A stretch of 8,681 bases of DNA from NCBI GenBank assembly GCA_041180805.1, contig JBEGQX010000114.1:1-8681 (forward strand), in the 5' to 3' direction. The stretch comes from JBEGQX01 sp041180805 (GTDB taxonomy: Bacteria > Planctomycetota > Planctomycetia > Gemmatales > Gemmataceae). The notes under the pieces are model-generated. The model had not been told where the DNA came from and did no database searches. It was given only the letters and a program-made list of their open reading frames with translations. The position numbers and the translations under genes are program-made. This document shows, one piece after another, positions 1 through 7,124 of the stretch (position 1 is the stretch's first letter; the number at the start of each line of letters is the position of its first letter).

Positions 1-1266
1 AAGAGTAAACAACGTTGCCGAGGCAGGGGAAAGAGGAAGATTCCCTCCTTGAGAATATCTTGCTCGAATTCGCTCAACTACCGGCTTAGCCTCCTCGGTT
101 TTTTGGGCCTTCAATAGTTCCAAAGCTAGAAATGCCTCAGCCTCGGAAACTTCATCGTAGCGCTTTTCACCACCGAGACTGGCCCCAGACATAACCTGGG
201 ACAAAAACGCAACCGCTCGGGCCGATTCACCTCTGGAAATGAAATAAGAACAGCTATCCTGTAAAGCCAGAAGTTTCAGTTCTGGCAGGGAAAATCCATC
301 CAAAGGTTGTTTCAAAAATTTTTGTACTTCATCCCACTTTATTTTTTTTCCTTCTTTTTCCTCTTCTTTGTTACCACCGAGAAAAATTATTTGCTTCGAC
401 AACTCCCTCAATGCCAGATCTTTGTCAATACGCGACCCAGTTTTGGAATCCAAAGCAGCCATGGCTGATTGCAACCCTTTTTTGCCTTTGGCAGGGGTTG
501 CTTCTTTAATGTAAAGGTTTTTCAGCATTGCCAAGTCACCCAAGAGAATCGCCCGAGCCTCCCCGTTCAAATTAGCCAAATCCCCAGATTTGATTCCGTT
601 TTCAATGGCAAGCATTTGCGATCCCAAGGCAGATTGGGACCTAGTTTCCCTAAACCACCGATAACCAAACACAACAAACAATATTGCAAAAACGACAATG
701 GCGGCCCGGGTTATTTTTTGGGAAAGTGTTAATGGAATTTTCTTCTGAACAATGGCACCGGCTTCAAGCAAAGATTCCCGGGAAACATTATCCATCGAGG
801 AATTCCAAGTTCCCTCCAACTCGGGTTCCTGAGGTCGCATTGCTCCAAGAGGTCGCTTGGGGCCCTGCTGTTTCCAATCCGGACCGGATTTTTTTTCCGG
901 CATCGGGACTTTTACAATCCTTCGACAGGAAGAGCAGGGGGTCTGTTTGCCCCCAAGATCCATTCCCACGGAAAGATTTTCCTCGCAGAAAGGACACTGA
1001 AACTCAATTGTCGTTACAGCAACCGCTTCCTGTTTAGGATCTTCGAGGGCACTTGCAATTAGAGAATCAACATCCTGCTGAGGTACTTGATTTGAAGTTT
1101 TTTCAGTTTCGGTAGGCAACTTGGCTGAAGGGATTTCAGCAGCAGGCTGATCAGATGGTATTTTTACGGGCTTTTTGCATCCGGGGCATGCAACGGTTTT
1201 TCCTGCATATTTTTCATCAGCCTTAAAACGCTTCTTGCAAGCATTACAGGAAAATTGAATTGACAT
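1..1266 (-). CDS. Membrane-anchored protein with two tandem zinc ribbons, 3' end cut by the window
   Basis: The frame is open from an ATG at 1266 to the left edge: 422 residues with no stop, so the C-terminus is missing. Two similar zinc ribbons are visible. The first has Cys 7, 10, 27 and 30; the second has Cys 91, 94, 111 and 114. Each has the layout CxxC, 16 residues, CxxC, and each ends in a V-K-(I/V)-P segment. A Pro/Glu/Gln-rich linker follows, then one hydrophobic segment at about residues 188-202 flanked by Arg and Lys, which is probably a single membrane span with the ribbons in the cytoplasm. The remaining ~215 residues look helical, possibly TPR-like, with a Lys/Glu-rich stretch near residues 300-310. 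Paired ribbons of this sort are common in planctomycete proteins of unknown role. No catalytic motif is visible and I do not assign a function. The start is the only ATG placing the first ribbon at the N-terminus, 36 bases after ispG; the ribosome site is weak. Confidence 0.85.
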   Translation of the reverse strand, partial: MSIQFSCNACKKRFKADEKYAGKTVACPGCKKPVKIPSDQPAAEIPSAKLPTETEKTSNQVPQQDVDSLIASALEDPKQEAVAVTTIEFQCPFCEENLSVGMDLGGKQTPCSSCRRIVKVPMPEKKSGPDWKQQGPKRPLGAMRPQEPELEGTWNSSMDNVSRESLLEAGAIVQKKIPLTLSQKITRAAIVVFAILFVVFGYRWFRETRSQSALGSQMLAIENGIKSGDLANLNGEARAILLGDLAMLKNLYIKEATPAKGKKGLQSAMAALDSKTGSRIDKDLALRELSKQIIFLGGNKEEEKEGKKIKWDEVQKFLKQPLDGFSLPELKLLALQDSCSYFISRGESARAVAFLSQVMSGASLGGEKRYDEVSEAEAFLALELLKAQKTEEAKPVVERIRARYSQGGNLPLSPASATLFTL

Positions 1267-1302
1267 GATTGGCACCATTCAAGATGACGAACAGGTTGGG
1301 TA

Positions 1303-2457
1303 TCACTTTAACACTGGAAGGGCCATTTTTTTCTCAGGTGCCCCCAGCCCTTTTTCTTGCTTTAGATTTCCAGCGGACGCCTCTTCAACCTCCCATTTGG
1401 CAATCTCTTCCATCAACGCATCCACCATTTCACTTTCAAGCACATGGCGAACGATTTCACCCCGCTTGAAAATGACGCCTTTCCCTTTCCCAGCGGCTAT
1501 TCCAAGATCGGCTTCCCTGGCTTCACCAGGACCATTCACGACACAACCTAAAATACTTATTTTTATCGCTGTTTTCTTACCCGCAAGCCGTTTTTCCACC
1601 TGTGCAATGATGCCCTCGAGATCTATCTCAAGCCTTCCACAAGTGGGACAAGCTATCAATTCTGGTTTTCTTACCCTTCGTTGAGTTGCTTGAAGTATGT
1701 CGTAGGCAGCCTGTATTTCAGGAACAGGATCTCCCAAAAGGCTTATGCGAATGGTATCACCAATTCCATCAAGAAGAAGTGGAGCCAGACCGCAAGCGGA
1801 TTTAGTAACCGCGTAAGGAGGTTTGCCAGCCTCGGTGATTCCAATGTGGGTTGGGTAATCCGCCTGCTTCGCAAACAACCTGTAAGCTTCCACCGCGGTG
1901 AGAACATCACTAGATTTAAGGGAAACCACTATGTTCCTTACACCCTCAGATTCAGCAATTTCCAGATATTTCAATGCACTTTCAACCATGGCGGGCGGGC
2001 AGGGAAATCCATATTTTTCCACAAGGTCTTTCTCAAGGCTACCGGCATTAACACCAATCCGAATTGGCAACCCGCGCTCACGAGCCTTTTGCAGTACCTG
2101 ACGATACCGATCAATTCCACCTATGTTCCCAGGGTTGATTCGAATTTTATCCACAGGGTGGTCCATGGCCTTTAACGCCATTTTGTAATCAAAATGAATA
2201 TCACAAATAAGCGGAATGCCAATTCGCTTGCGAATTTCTCCCAAAGCACCGGCATCCTCTGGCTTTGGCACCGTAACTCTTACTAATTCGCATCCAGCTT
2301 CTTCAAGTTTGTGTATCTGGGCGACAACTTCATCAACCAGGTGTGTATCCGGGGTGGTCATGGATTGAACCAAAATTGGGTTATTACCCCCAATAACCTT
2401 GCCACCAATGGAAACTTCGCGTGTTTTATGACGTGTGAATGGATGCTGATAGGACAT
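1303..2457 (-). CDS. ispG: 4-hydroxy-3-methylbut-2-en-1-yl diphosphate synthase (IspG/GcpE)
   Basis: IspG converts 2-C-methyl-D-erythritol 2,4-cyclodiphosphate to HMBPP, the penultimate step of the MEP isoprenoid pathway, using a [4Fe-4S] cluster in the cytoplasm. The protein has 384 residues. An N-terminal TIM-barrel part (about 1-250) carries typical segments such as VQSMTTPDT (30-38) and KIRINPGNIG (104-113). The C-terminal iron-sulphur part has Cys270, Cys273 and Cys305 plus Glu312 in GCVVNGPGEA. These are the same positions as the cluster ligands in the E. coli enzyme, so the two align almost without gaps. This is the compact bacterial form, lacking the large central insertion of plant-type enzymes. 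A charged tail of about 12 residues extends past the E. coli end. The ATG start has an AGGGG seven bases upstream. The 95-base gap after mnmE may hold its own promoter. No damage is visible. Confidence 0.97.
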   Translation of the reverse strand: MSYQHPFTRHKTREVSIGGKVIGGNNPILVQSMTTPDTHLVDEVVAQIHKLEEAGCELVRVTVPKPEDAGALGEIRKRIGIPLICDIHFDYKMALKAMDHPVDKIRINPGNIGGIDRYRQVLQKARERGLPIRIGVNAGSLEKDLVEKYGFPCPPAMVESALKYLEIAESEGVRNIVVSLKSSDVLTAVEAYRLFAKQADYPTHIGITEAGKPPYAVTKSACGLAPLLLDGIGDTIRISLLGDPVPEIQAAYDILQATQRRVRKPELIACPTCGRLEIDLEGIIAQVEKRLAGKKTAIKISILGCVVNGPGEAREADLGIAAGKGKGVIFKRGEIVRHVLESEMVDALMEEIAKWEVEEASAGNLKQEKGLGAPEKKMALPVLK

Positions 2458-2464
2458 TCCTTAA

Positions 2465-2469
2465 CCCCT
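2465..2469 (-). promoter_or_regulatory. Ribosome binding site of ispG
   Basis: AGGGG sits seven bases before the ispG ATG on the minus strand. It is one of the few Shine-Dalgarno-like sequences in the window and supports the chosen start. Confidence 0.5.
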
Positions 2470-2504
2470 AATAAAGTGGAAGCATCATGATCTTCCAAGC
2501 CGGA

Positions 2505-2534
2505 AGTATAGCTTACCAAAATGCTTAAGCCCAA
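2505..2534 (-). promoter_or_regulatory. Candidate promoter upstream of ispG
   Basis: On the minus strand TTGGGC (2534-2529) is followed after 18 bases by TATACT (2510-2505), a five-of-six match to the -10 consensus. The -35 matches at only three positions. It lies in the 95-base gap between mnmE and ispG, the widest in the window, which is compatible with ispG having its own transcript. The call rests on motif resemblance only. Confidence 0.28.
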
Positions 2535-2552
2535 GGAAGAATTTATCGATTC

Positions 2553-3887
2553 CTACTTTCCCACGCAAAACCGACTAAACATTCTGTCCAGCAGGTCTTC
2601 CGTGAATACCTGACCGGTTATTTCACCAAGGAATTGAATAGATTCTCGTAAATCCAATGCAAGCATTTCCAATGGCTCCTGGAAAATTGCAGACTGATGG
2701 GCTCTTTTTAAGGATTCAACAACCTTTGCACAAAGCCCCTCAAGATGCGCCAACGGAGAAAACTGCTGCCCCCCCAAATCAGCCAACTCCTCCACAATTC
2801 GGTTTTTCAAGTTCATTAGCCCAGCTTTATTAAGAGCACTTGTCGCCAATACTCCTGGCAAAGGACTGTAAACATCCGTTTTAGTGGCAACATGAACCAG
2901 CTTGGCTGGATAACTTTTCAAAAAATGCTCCGCCCAAGAACAATCACTTTCACATGAACAGGCAACAATCAGGTCAGCCTGTTTTAATTCCTCAACAAGT
3001 AATTTCTGGGCATCATTTTCAATGTCATCTCTGGGTTTTTCCCAACCTGGGGCATCCACCAAATCAAACTCAAAACCCTTCCAAGCCAACCTTTTCACAA
3101 CATAATCCCTGGTAGTACCCTCCACAGCGCTTACTAGAGAAGCCACCTCACCAGTAAGGGCATTCATAAGGGAAGATTTCCCCGAGTTGGGAACACCTGC
3201 AAGTAAAACCTTGAAAACTTTTTTTCTTTCGGATCGCCCGGTCATTTTTCGATGAATATTGATTACTTGGGCAAGCAACCCGGAAAGCCTTCTTACCACC
3301 TCATCATTAGCAATAAATTGAATATCCTCCTGGCTAAAATCAAGGTTGGCCTCAATATCAGCAAGCATATTCACCAAATCATCCTTGAGAACTTTAAGAG
3401 GATTCACAATTCCTCCTCCGAGTTTCCCCAATGCCTTTTCAAGGTCGGTAAAACTTTCAGCTTCAATAATCTGGTGAATTGCATCCACTTGGGTGAAATC
3501 AATTTTCCCCGAAAGAAAAGCCCTTAGAGTAAATTCCCCAGGAATTGCTTTCCGGAATCCCGCGGATATAAGCCATCCAATTACTTTGTCCAAAATAAAC
3601 GAGTTATTCACAAGATGCAGTTCTACGACATTCTGGCCGGTGTAGGATGACGAACCATGCCAGACCAAAGCTCTGCACACCAAACCCAAGCCATTTCCAA
3701 ACATCAATTTTAAAGAATGCGAGGTTTTCTTAGACGAATCGATTTGTGGTATTTCCAGCCCGGGAATTTTTTCAAGCAAACGAAGGGTATCCGGCCCTGT
3801 AATTCTCACTACGCCCCTGCAACCAGAACCAACAGGGGTGGCTAAGGCACAAATCGAGTCCTGCGTAAGATGAATCTCTTTTTTCAA
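2553..3887 (-). CDS. mnmE: tRNA uridine-5-carboxymethylaminomethyl(34) synthesis GTPase MnmE
   Basis: MnmE works with MnmG to install the (carboxymethyl)aminomethyl group at C5 of wobble uridine in tRNA, using a folate one-carbon unit. The 444 residues match the family length. The N-terminal folate-binding part has GEFTLRAFLSGKIDFTQ (117-133). The inserted G domain has P-loop GVPNSGKS (231-238), GTTRD (257-261), DAPG (278-281), TKTD (335-338) in place of the usual NKxD, and SAL (350-352). Asn234 matches the potassium-binding Asn of E. coli MnmE and Glu290 the catalytic Glu282. The C-terminus is FCVGK, with the family's essential Cys at 441. Translation appears to begin at TTG (3887), 18 bases after the yidC stop. 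No ATG or GTG lies in frame between that stop and the TTG, and the family signature begins at residue 10. The close spacing suggests co-transcription with yidC. The segment at 82-96 and the G4 motif are divergent, but the gene looks intact. Confidence 0.96.
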   Translation of the reverse strand: MKKEIHLTQDSICALATPVGSGCRGVVRITGPDTLRLLEKIPGLEIPQIDSSKKTSHSLKLMFGNGLGLVCRALVWHGSSSYTGQNVVELHLVNNSFILDKVIGWLISAGFRKAIPGEFTLRAFLSGKIDFTQVDAIHQIIEAESFTDLEKALGKLGGGIVNPLKVLKDDLVNMLADIEANLDFSQEDIQFIANDEVVRRLSGLLAQVINIHRKMTGRSERKKVFKVLLAGVPNSGKSSLMNALTGEVASLVSAVEGTTRDYVVKRLAWKGFEFDLVDAPGWEKPRDDIENDAQKLLVEELKQADLIVACSCESDCSWAEHFLKSYPAKLVHVATKTDVYSPLPGVLATSALNKAGLMNLKNRIVEELADLGGQQFSPLAHLEGLCAKVVESLKRAHQSAIFQEPLEMLALDLRESIQFLGEITGQVFTEDLLDRMFSRFCVGK

Positions 3888-3905
3888 GGCAAAAACCCAT
3901 GCCGA

Positions 3906-6233
3906 TTACTTTTTCTCCGCCTGCTTTTGTACCTCTTCCACCCAGTCTTTTAGCCTTTGAAGAAGTCCACCACCCTTGGAAGGATTGGTTGCAGGACTTT
4001 TATTTTCTCTCTTACCTGATTTCTTATTTTCCAAAACAGGACTGTTGACTGGCGCTCCAGCCAAGACAAGTTGGGATTTTGGTAAAAGCCTTCTTTCCGC
4101 CAACCCCCACAAACTGCTTGCAATAAAATAAATACATAACCCCGCCGCAACTTTATAAAACATTAACCCCATGAAAACCATCATGTAAGTCATCATTTTC
4201 TGCTGGGCCTCCTGCTGTTCATCAGTAGGGGGCGGGGTAAACATTTTTTGCTGAACGATCATCAAAGTTATCGCAAAAATGGGAAGAAGATTAAAATAAG
4301 GTCCAAGGTAGAGAAATCCGCCGTAGTCCTCAGGCCTGCTAATGAACGGGATGGATTCACCCCATTTTAAGAGCATATCTGGTGCAGCAAGATTGATAAT
4401 CCAAGAAGGCCAAAAAGGTGCGAGACGGAAATGGATACTTTCCTGAAGGGAAAAGTAAAGCCCCATAAAAATTGGCATCTGAATTAATACAACCCAGCAG
4501 GTGCCAAAGGGATTTACACCATGTTTCCTGTAAAGTTCCATCTGAGCCACACCAAGCCCTTGTTTGTCTTCCTTGAATTTTTCCTGTAGCTTCTTAAGTT
4601 CCGGGGCAATTTGCTGCATTTTAATGGTCATCAATGCCTGTTTACGGCTTAATGGAAACATCATTCCCCTGACAAGAACTGTCAGAAGTATGATGCAGAT
4701 TCCAAAGTTAGGAATTACAAGATAAATCTTCCACAAAACCCAATGCATAAGGTTTGTGCATTTGATAAGCAAATCTGTCCAAAAAATGGAACTACAAAAA
4801 GAACCTATCCAACCCGGGGAAGGATAGTCGGTAAGAGTGTTTAAACCCAGTCTTGAAACGTACCGGGCAACCTGATCTGGGTTTACAGATTCCTCCCCAG
4901 AAAAATCGCCTAGCAACGCTGCTTTTACAGGCCCGTGGTATAGTAAATATTTGTGACTTACTGTTTTCCCAGGATTCACCTGAAATATTTTTGATGTTAA
5001 TCGAACTGTGACATCATTATCGAATAAAGGCTGGCCATCCATTTCCTTTGTCACTTTGGCAACGACATGATACGGAACCCTATCGGGTGATGCGACATGA
5101 CGATATTGAATGGAAACCCTTGCTCCGGGAAGAAGCAGGTTCTCGAATCCCTTCATTTGCTCCGAATTTGAAAACCAAAATGACGCTTCTTCCTGCTGAT
5201 TACGGATTGTAAATTGAAGTTTCGACTTATCGACCCTAAGTACCATACCCCGATAAGAAGCCAGCTCCAGAGTGGGCCGAACTTTTTCGATAATCTTTTG
5301 ATCCTGCTGCTCATCATCAACCACCACCATGGAAGCGAAGTACTGAACTGCCACACCTGCATACCGAAACCAGTGCCCCAGACTTGCGTTTTGCATCAAT
5401 TCGCTTCCGCCAAACCAGTTTGCTATCTGCCTGGCATCTTGCAGATCCCGATATATGTTTTTTCTCTCATCCACCTGGGCAACAAGCGCATTCCGAAAGG
5501 TATTTGTGTACCACTGACCTTCTATGGGTAGACCGGAGCTGCCTGTTAATTGGTATCTGAAACTAGAGGGTACATCCCCGGAAACAATGGAGAACTGCAA
5601 TTCCAACCCAAGATGATATTCTTTTTGCCGAAGGGAATAAATCTTTCGGATCTTTAGATTCCCAACCTGAGTTTCAAATTCGACTCTTTGTAATTTGCCT
5701 CCATCAGGTTTATCAACCTCGGAAACGCCACTTTCACACTTCCATTCCACATTGGATAGCAAATCAAGAGGCTGATCTCCCACCTGATCTTTCTCATCAA
5801 AGTGGAACAAAAAATTCGCCCCCGAGTGCCATGAGGAATTCAATGGCATGAGTTGCAACTTCTTGGGTTGTTTCTTACCGGCATCTTCCCAAACTGGAAT
5901 TCCCATATGGTCGGAATGCTGAAATTTATTAAGTACCACCTCCCTAACACAAGCTCCTACGGAATCGAGAGTTACCCCCAAGTGATAGGGTGTACCCTTT
6001 TCGGCAGTTCCAATTTTGATTAATTTACCTTTCTCTTGGTACGGAAAACCAGCAGCAGCATCCTTGGAATCATTAGAGGCTACTTTTTCCGGTCCAACTT
6101 TTTCCTCAACCTGGGTATTTTCCGTGGGTGCTTTCTTAGGAGTTGGCCAAATGGTTTCTTTAAGTTGAAGCCAACCAGCAAACAACAAAAATGAAGCTGT
6201 AAAGAAAAACAGGAAATTCTTATTTGATTTCAT
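3906..6233 (-). CDS. yidC: Membrane protein insertase YidC (Oxa1/Alb3 family), extended form
   Basis: YidC inserts and folds inner-membrane proteins, alone or with SecYEG. The protein has 775 residues against about 550 in E. coli. Residues 7-22 form an N-terminal membrane anchor, followed by a large periplasmic P1 domain (about 25-480). The conserved insertase core runs from about 495 to 718, with membrane segments near 497-520, 578-597, 647-662 and 684-712. Arg522 in VRGMMFPLS corresponds to the conserved groove arginine. An amphipathic helical hairpin (about 530-572) precedes the NPFGTCW segment, where other YidCs have NPLGGC. The C-terminus is a basic, lysine-rich tail, common in proteins that contact ribosomes. 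Compared with E. coli there is an extra block in P1 (about 320-402) and a longer loop near 610-645. The ATG start directly precedes the anchor; no strong ribosome site is visible. Upstream is the phosphoesterase (39-base gap), downstream mnmE. Confidence 0.96.
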   Translation of the reverse strand: MKSNKNFLFFFTASFLLFAGWLQLKETIWPTPKKAPTENTQVEEKVGPEKVASNDSKDAAAGFPYQEKGKLIKIGTAEKGTPYHLGVTLDSVGACVREVVLNKFQHSDHMGIPVWEDAGKKQPKKLQLMPLNSSWHSGANFLFHFDEKDQVGDQPLDLLSNVEWKCESGVSEVDKPDGGKLQRVEFETQVGNLKIRKIYSLRQKEYHLGLELQFSIVSGDVPSSFRYQLTGSSGLPIEGQWYTNTFRNALVAQVDERKNIYRDLQDARQIANWFGGSELMQNASLGHWFRYAGVAVQYFASMVVVDDEQQDQKIIEKVRPTLELASYRGMVLRVDKSKLQFTIRNQQEEASFWFSNSEQMKGFENLLLPGARVSIQYRHVASPDRVPYHVVAKVTKEMDGQPLFDNDVTVRLTSKIFQVNPGKTVSHKYLLYHGPVKAALLGDFSGEESVNPDQVARYVSRLGLNTLTDYPSPGWIGSFCSSIFWTDLLIKCTNLMHWVLWKIYLVIPNFGICIILLTVLVRGMMFPLSRKQALMTIKMQQIAPELKKLQEKFKEDKQGLGVAQMELYRKHGVNPFGTCWVVLIQMPIFMGLYFSLQESIHFRLAPFWPSWIINLAAPDMLLKWGESIPFISRPEDYGGFLYLGPYFNLLPIFAITLMIVQQKMFTPPPTDEQQEAQQKMMTYMMVFMGLMFYKVAAGLCIYFIASSLWGLAERRLLPKSQLVLAGAPVNSPVLENKKSGKRENKSPATNPSKGGGLLQRLKDWVEEVQKQAEKK

Positions 6234-6272
6234 ATTAAGGCCAATGGATCAATTAAAAGAAGACAGGGGAGC

Positions 6273-7043
6273 TTATCTACCCTCAAAAAGCCGTTCCCCA
6301 AGGAAATTCTGCAACTCTGGAATAGAGTATATTTTTTTTGCGGTCGCTTCAATGTTATAAGCTATTCGGCGGTAATGAATGGTCTGATTATCAAGAATCA
6401 CATAACAAGACTTTGGATTATTGTCCCTGGGTTGCCCCACGGAACCAACATTGCAAAGTGTTTTACGTTGATCCAAGGTGTATTTATGGTTTAAGTCTTC
6501 TGGACTGGAAAAATGAAAATTCTCTCCGGGTTGCTGCTCCACAAATATGCCTGGAACATGAGTGTGCCCCTGGAAGCAATATTTTTCAACCATGGAGAAA
6601 ATTCTTTCCATTTTCCTGTGGTTGTAAATATCTTCCGGAAAAACATACTCATTCAAGGGGTTCCTTGCAGAACCATGCACAAAAAGATATTCACCTTCGC
6701 GATGAAACCGAGGACGAGAAGAAAGAAAATCCCAACGCTTGGATCGTGCCTCAGGGTCCGGGCTTTCTTCAATTTGCTTCCTGGTCCAGAAAATTGCCAT
6801 TTCAGCACTGGGATTAAAACCATCTGGGTCGAAAAGCGCGCCTTGATCATGATTTCCCAACAGAACCACTTTTGAATTCATGATTAAGTCGACGCATTCA
6901 CACGGGTTGGGGCCATAACCAATCACATCACCCAGACAATAAATCTCCTTGATGCCTTGAGACTCAATATCTTTCAGCACCGCCTCGAGGGCTGTAAGAT
7001 TTCCATGAATATCGCTTAGGATGGCCTTCAAATTATTCCCCAA
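6273..7043 (-). CDS. Calcineurin-like metallophosphoesterase, YfcE/Metallophos_2 type
   Basis: A 256-residue two-metal phosphoesterase whose full motif set is visible: DIHGN (Asp11, His13), GD (Asp39), GNHD (63-66), HG (His123) and GHTH (159-162). The NVGSVGQPRD segment (198-207) is typical of the bacterial Metallophos_2 group. There is no signal peptide or membrane segment, so it is probably cytoplasmic. Members act on phosphomonoesters, phosphodiesters or nucleotides; the substrate cannot be read from the sequence. The start is uncertain. No ATG is available: the frame has a stop at 7059-7061 and then TTG codons at 7043 and 7031. The second TTG gives an N-terminus much closer to the family norm and has GGGGA five bases upstream, so the true protein may be 252 residues. 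It may be cotranscribed with yidC, but nothing here links it to insertion or tRNA modification. Confidence 0.9.
   Translation of the reverse strand: MGNNLKAILSDIHGNLTALEAVLKDIESQGIKEIYCLGDVIGYGPNPCECVDLIMNSKVVLLGNHDQGALFDPDGFNPSAEMAIFWTRKQIEESPDPEARSKRWDFLSSRPRFHREGEYLFVHGSARNPLNEYVFPEDIYNHRKMERIFSMVEKYCFQGHTHVPGIFVEQQPGENFHFSSPEDLNHKYTLDQRKTLCNVGSVGQPRDNNPKSCYVILDNQTIHYRRIAYNIEATAKKIYSIPELQNFLGERLFEGR
7037..7041 (-). promoter_or_regulatory. Ribosome binding site favouring the second TTG start of the phosphoesterase
   Basis: GGGGA lies five bases upstream of the TTG at 7031 and overlaps the alternative TTG at 7043. If used, translation begins at 7031 and the protein starts right before the KAILSDIHGN segment, as in most relatives. 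Confidence 0.4.
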
Positions 7044-7069
7044 ACCGAACCCAATAAATTAATCCTTTT

Positions 7070-7098
7070 ATTCTATCTTTTCTTCTGGGTTCCACCAA
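7070..7098 (-). promoter_or_regulatory. Candidate sigma-70-type promoter upstream of the phosphoesterase
   Basis: On the minus strand TTGGTG (7098-7093) is followed after exactly 17 bases by TAGAAT (7075-7070). The -10 matches the consensus at five of six positions, the -35 at three of six. It lies about 27 to 39 bases before the two possible TTG starts of the phosphoesterase, in the 81-base gap after the upstream gene. It could drive the phosphoesterase-yidC-mnmE group. Planctomycete promoters are poorly defined, so this is a weak call. Confidence 0.3.
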
Positions 7099-7111
7099 GG
7101 ATTCAGAAGAA
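7080..7111 (-). other. Inverted repeat (possible hairpin) between the unrecognised gene and the phosphoesterase
   Basis: TTCTTCTG and CAGAAGAA form a perfect 8-base-pair stem around a 16-base loop, beginning 13 bases after the upstream gene's stop codon. In the transcript the stem is AU-rich and followed by purines rather than a U tract, so it is not a classical intrinsic terminator. The candidate -35 box lies in the loop. It could be an RNA processing or stability element, or chance. Confidence 0.35.
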
Positions 7112-7124
7112 TTAATCTGATGTA

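Noticed and set aside
342..369. 28-base pure pyrimidine tract (purine on the coding strand) as a special DNA structure
   Set aside because: It is explained by the Lys/Glu-rich codons of the zinc ribbon gene.
469..1037. Plus-strand frames and a short minus-strand frame within the zinc ribbon gene
   Set aside because: The minus-strand frame from 1266 to the edge has clear paired CxxC motifs and a membrane span; the others are shadows of it.
1265..2175. Long plus-strand open frames opposite ispG
   Set aside because: They are antisense to an intact ispG with all catalytic residues and show no recognisable protein features.
2492..2506. Short inverted repeat (CTTCC/GGAAG) between mnmE and ispG as a terminator
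   Set aside because: The stem is only five base pairs and no T tract follows on the minus strand.
3887..3900. ATG at 3900 as the start of mnmE
   Set aside because: It is out of frame with MnmE; the MnmE frame reaches the yidC stop codon without an ATG, so TTG at 3887 is the better start.
6338..6875. Overlapping plus-strand frames opposite the phosphoesterase
   Set aside because: They are antisense to a gene with a complete metal-binding motif set and have no features of their own.
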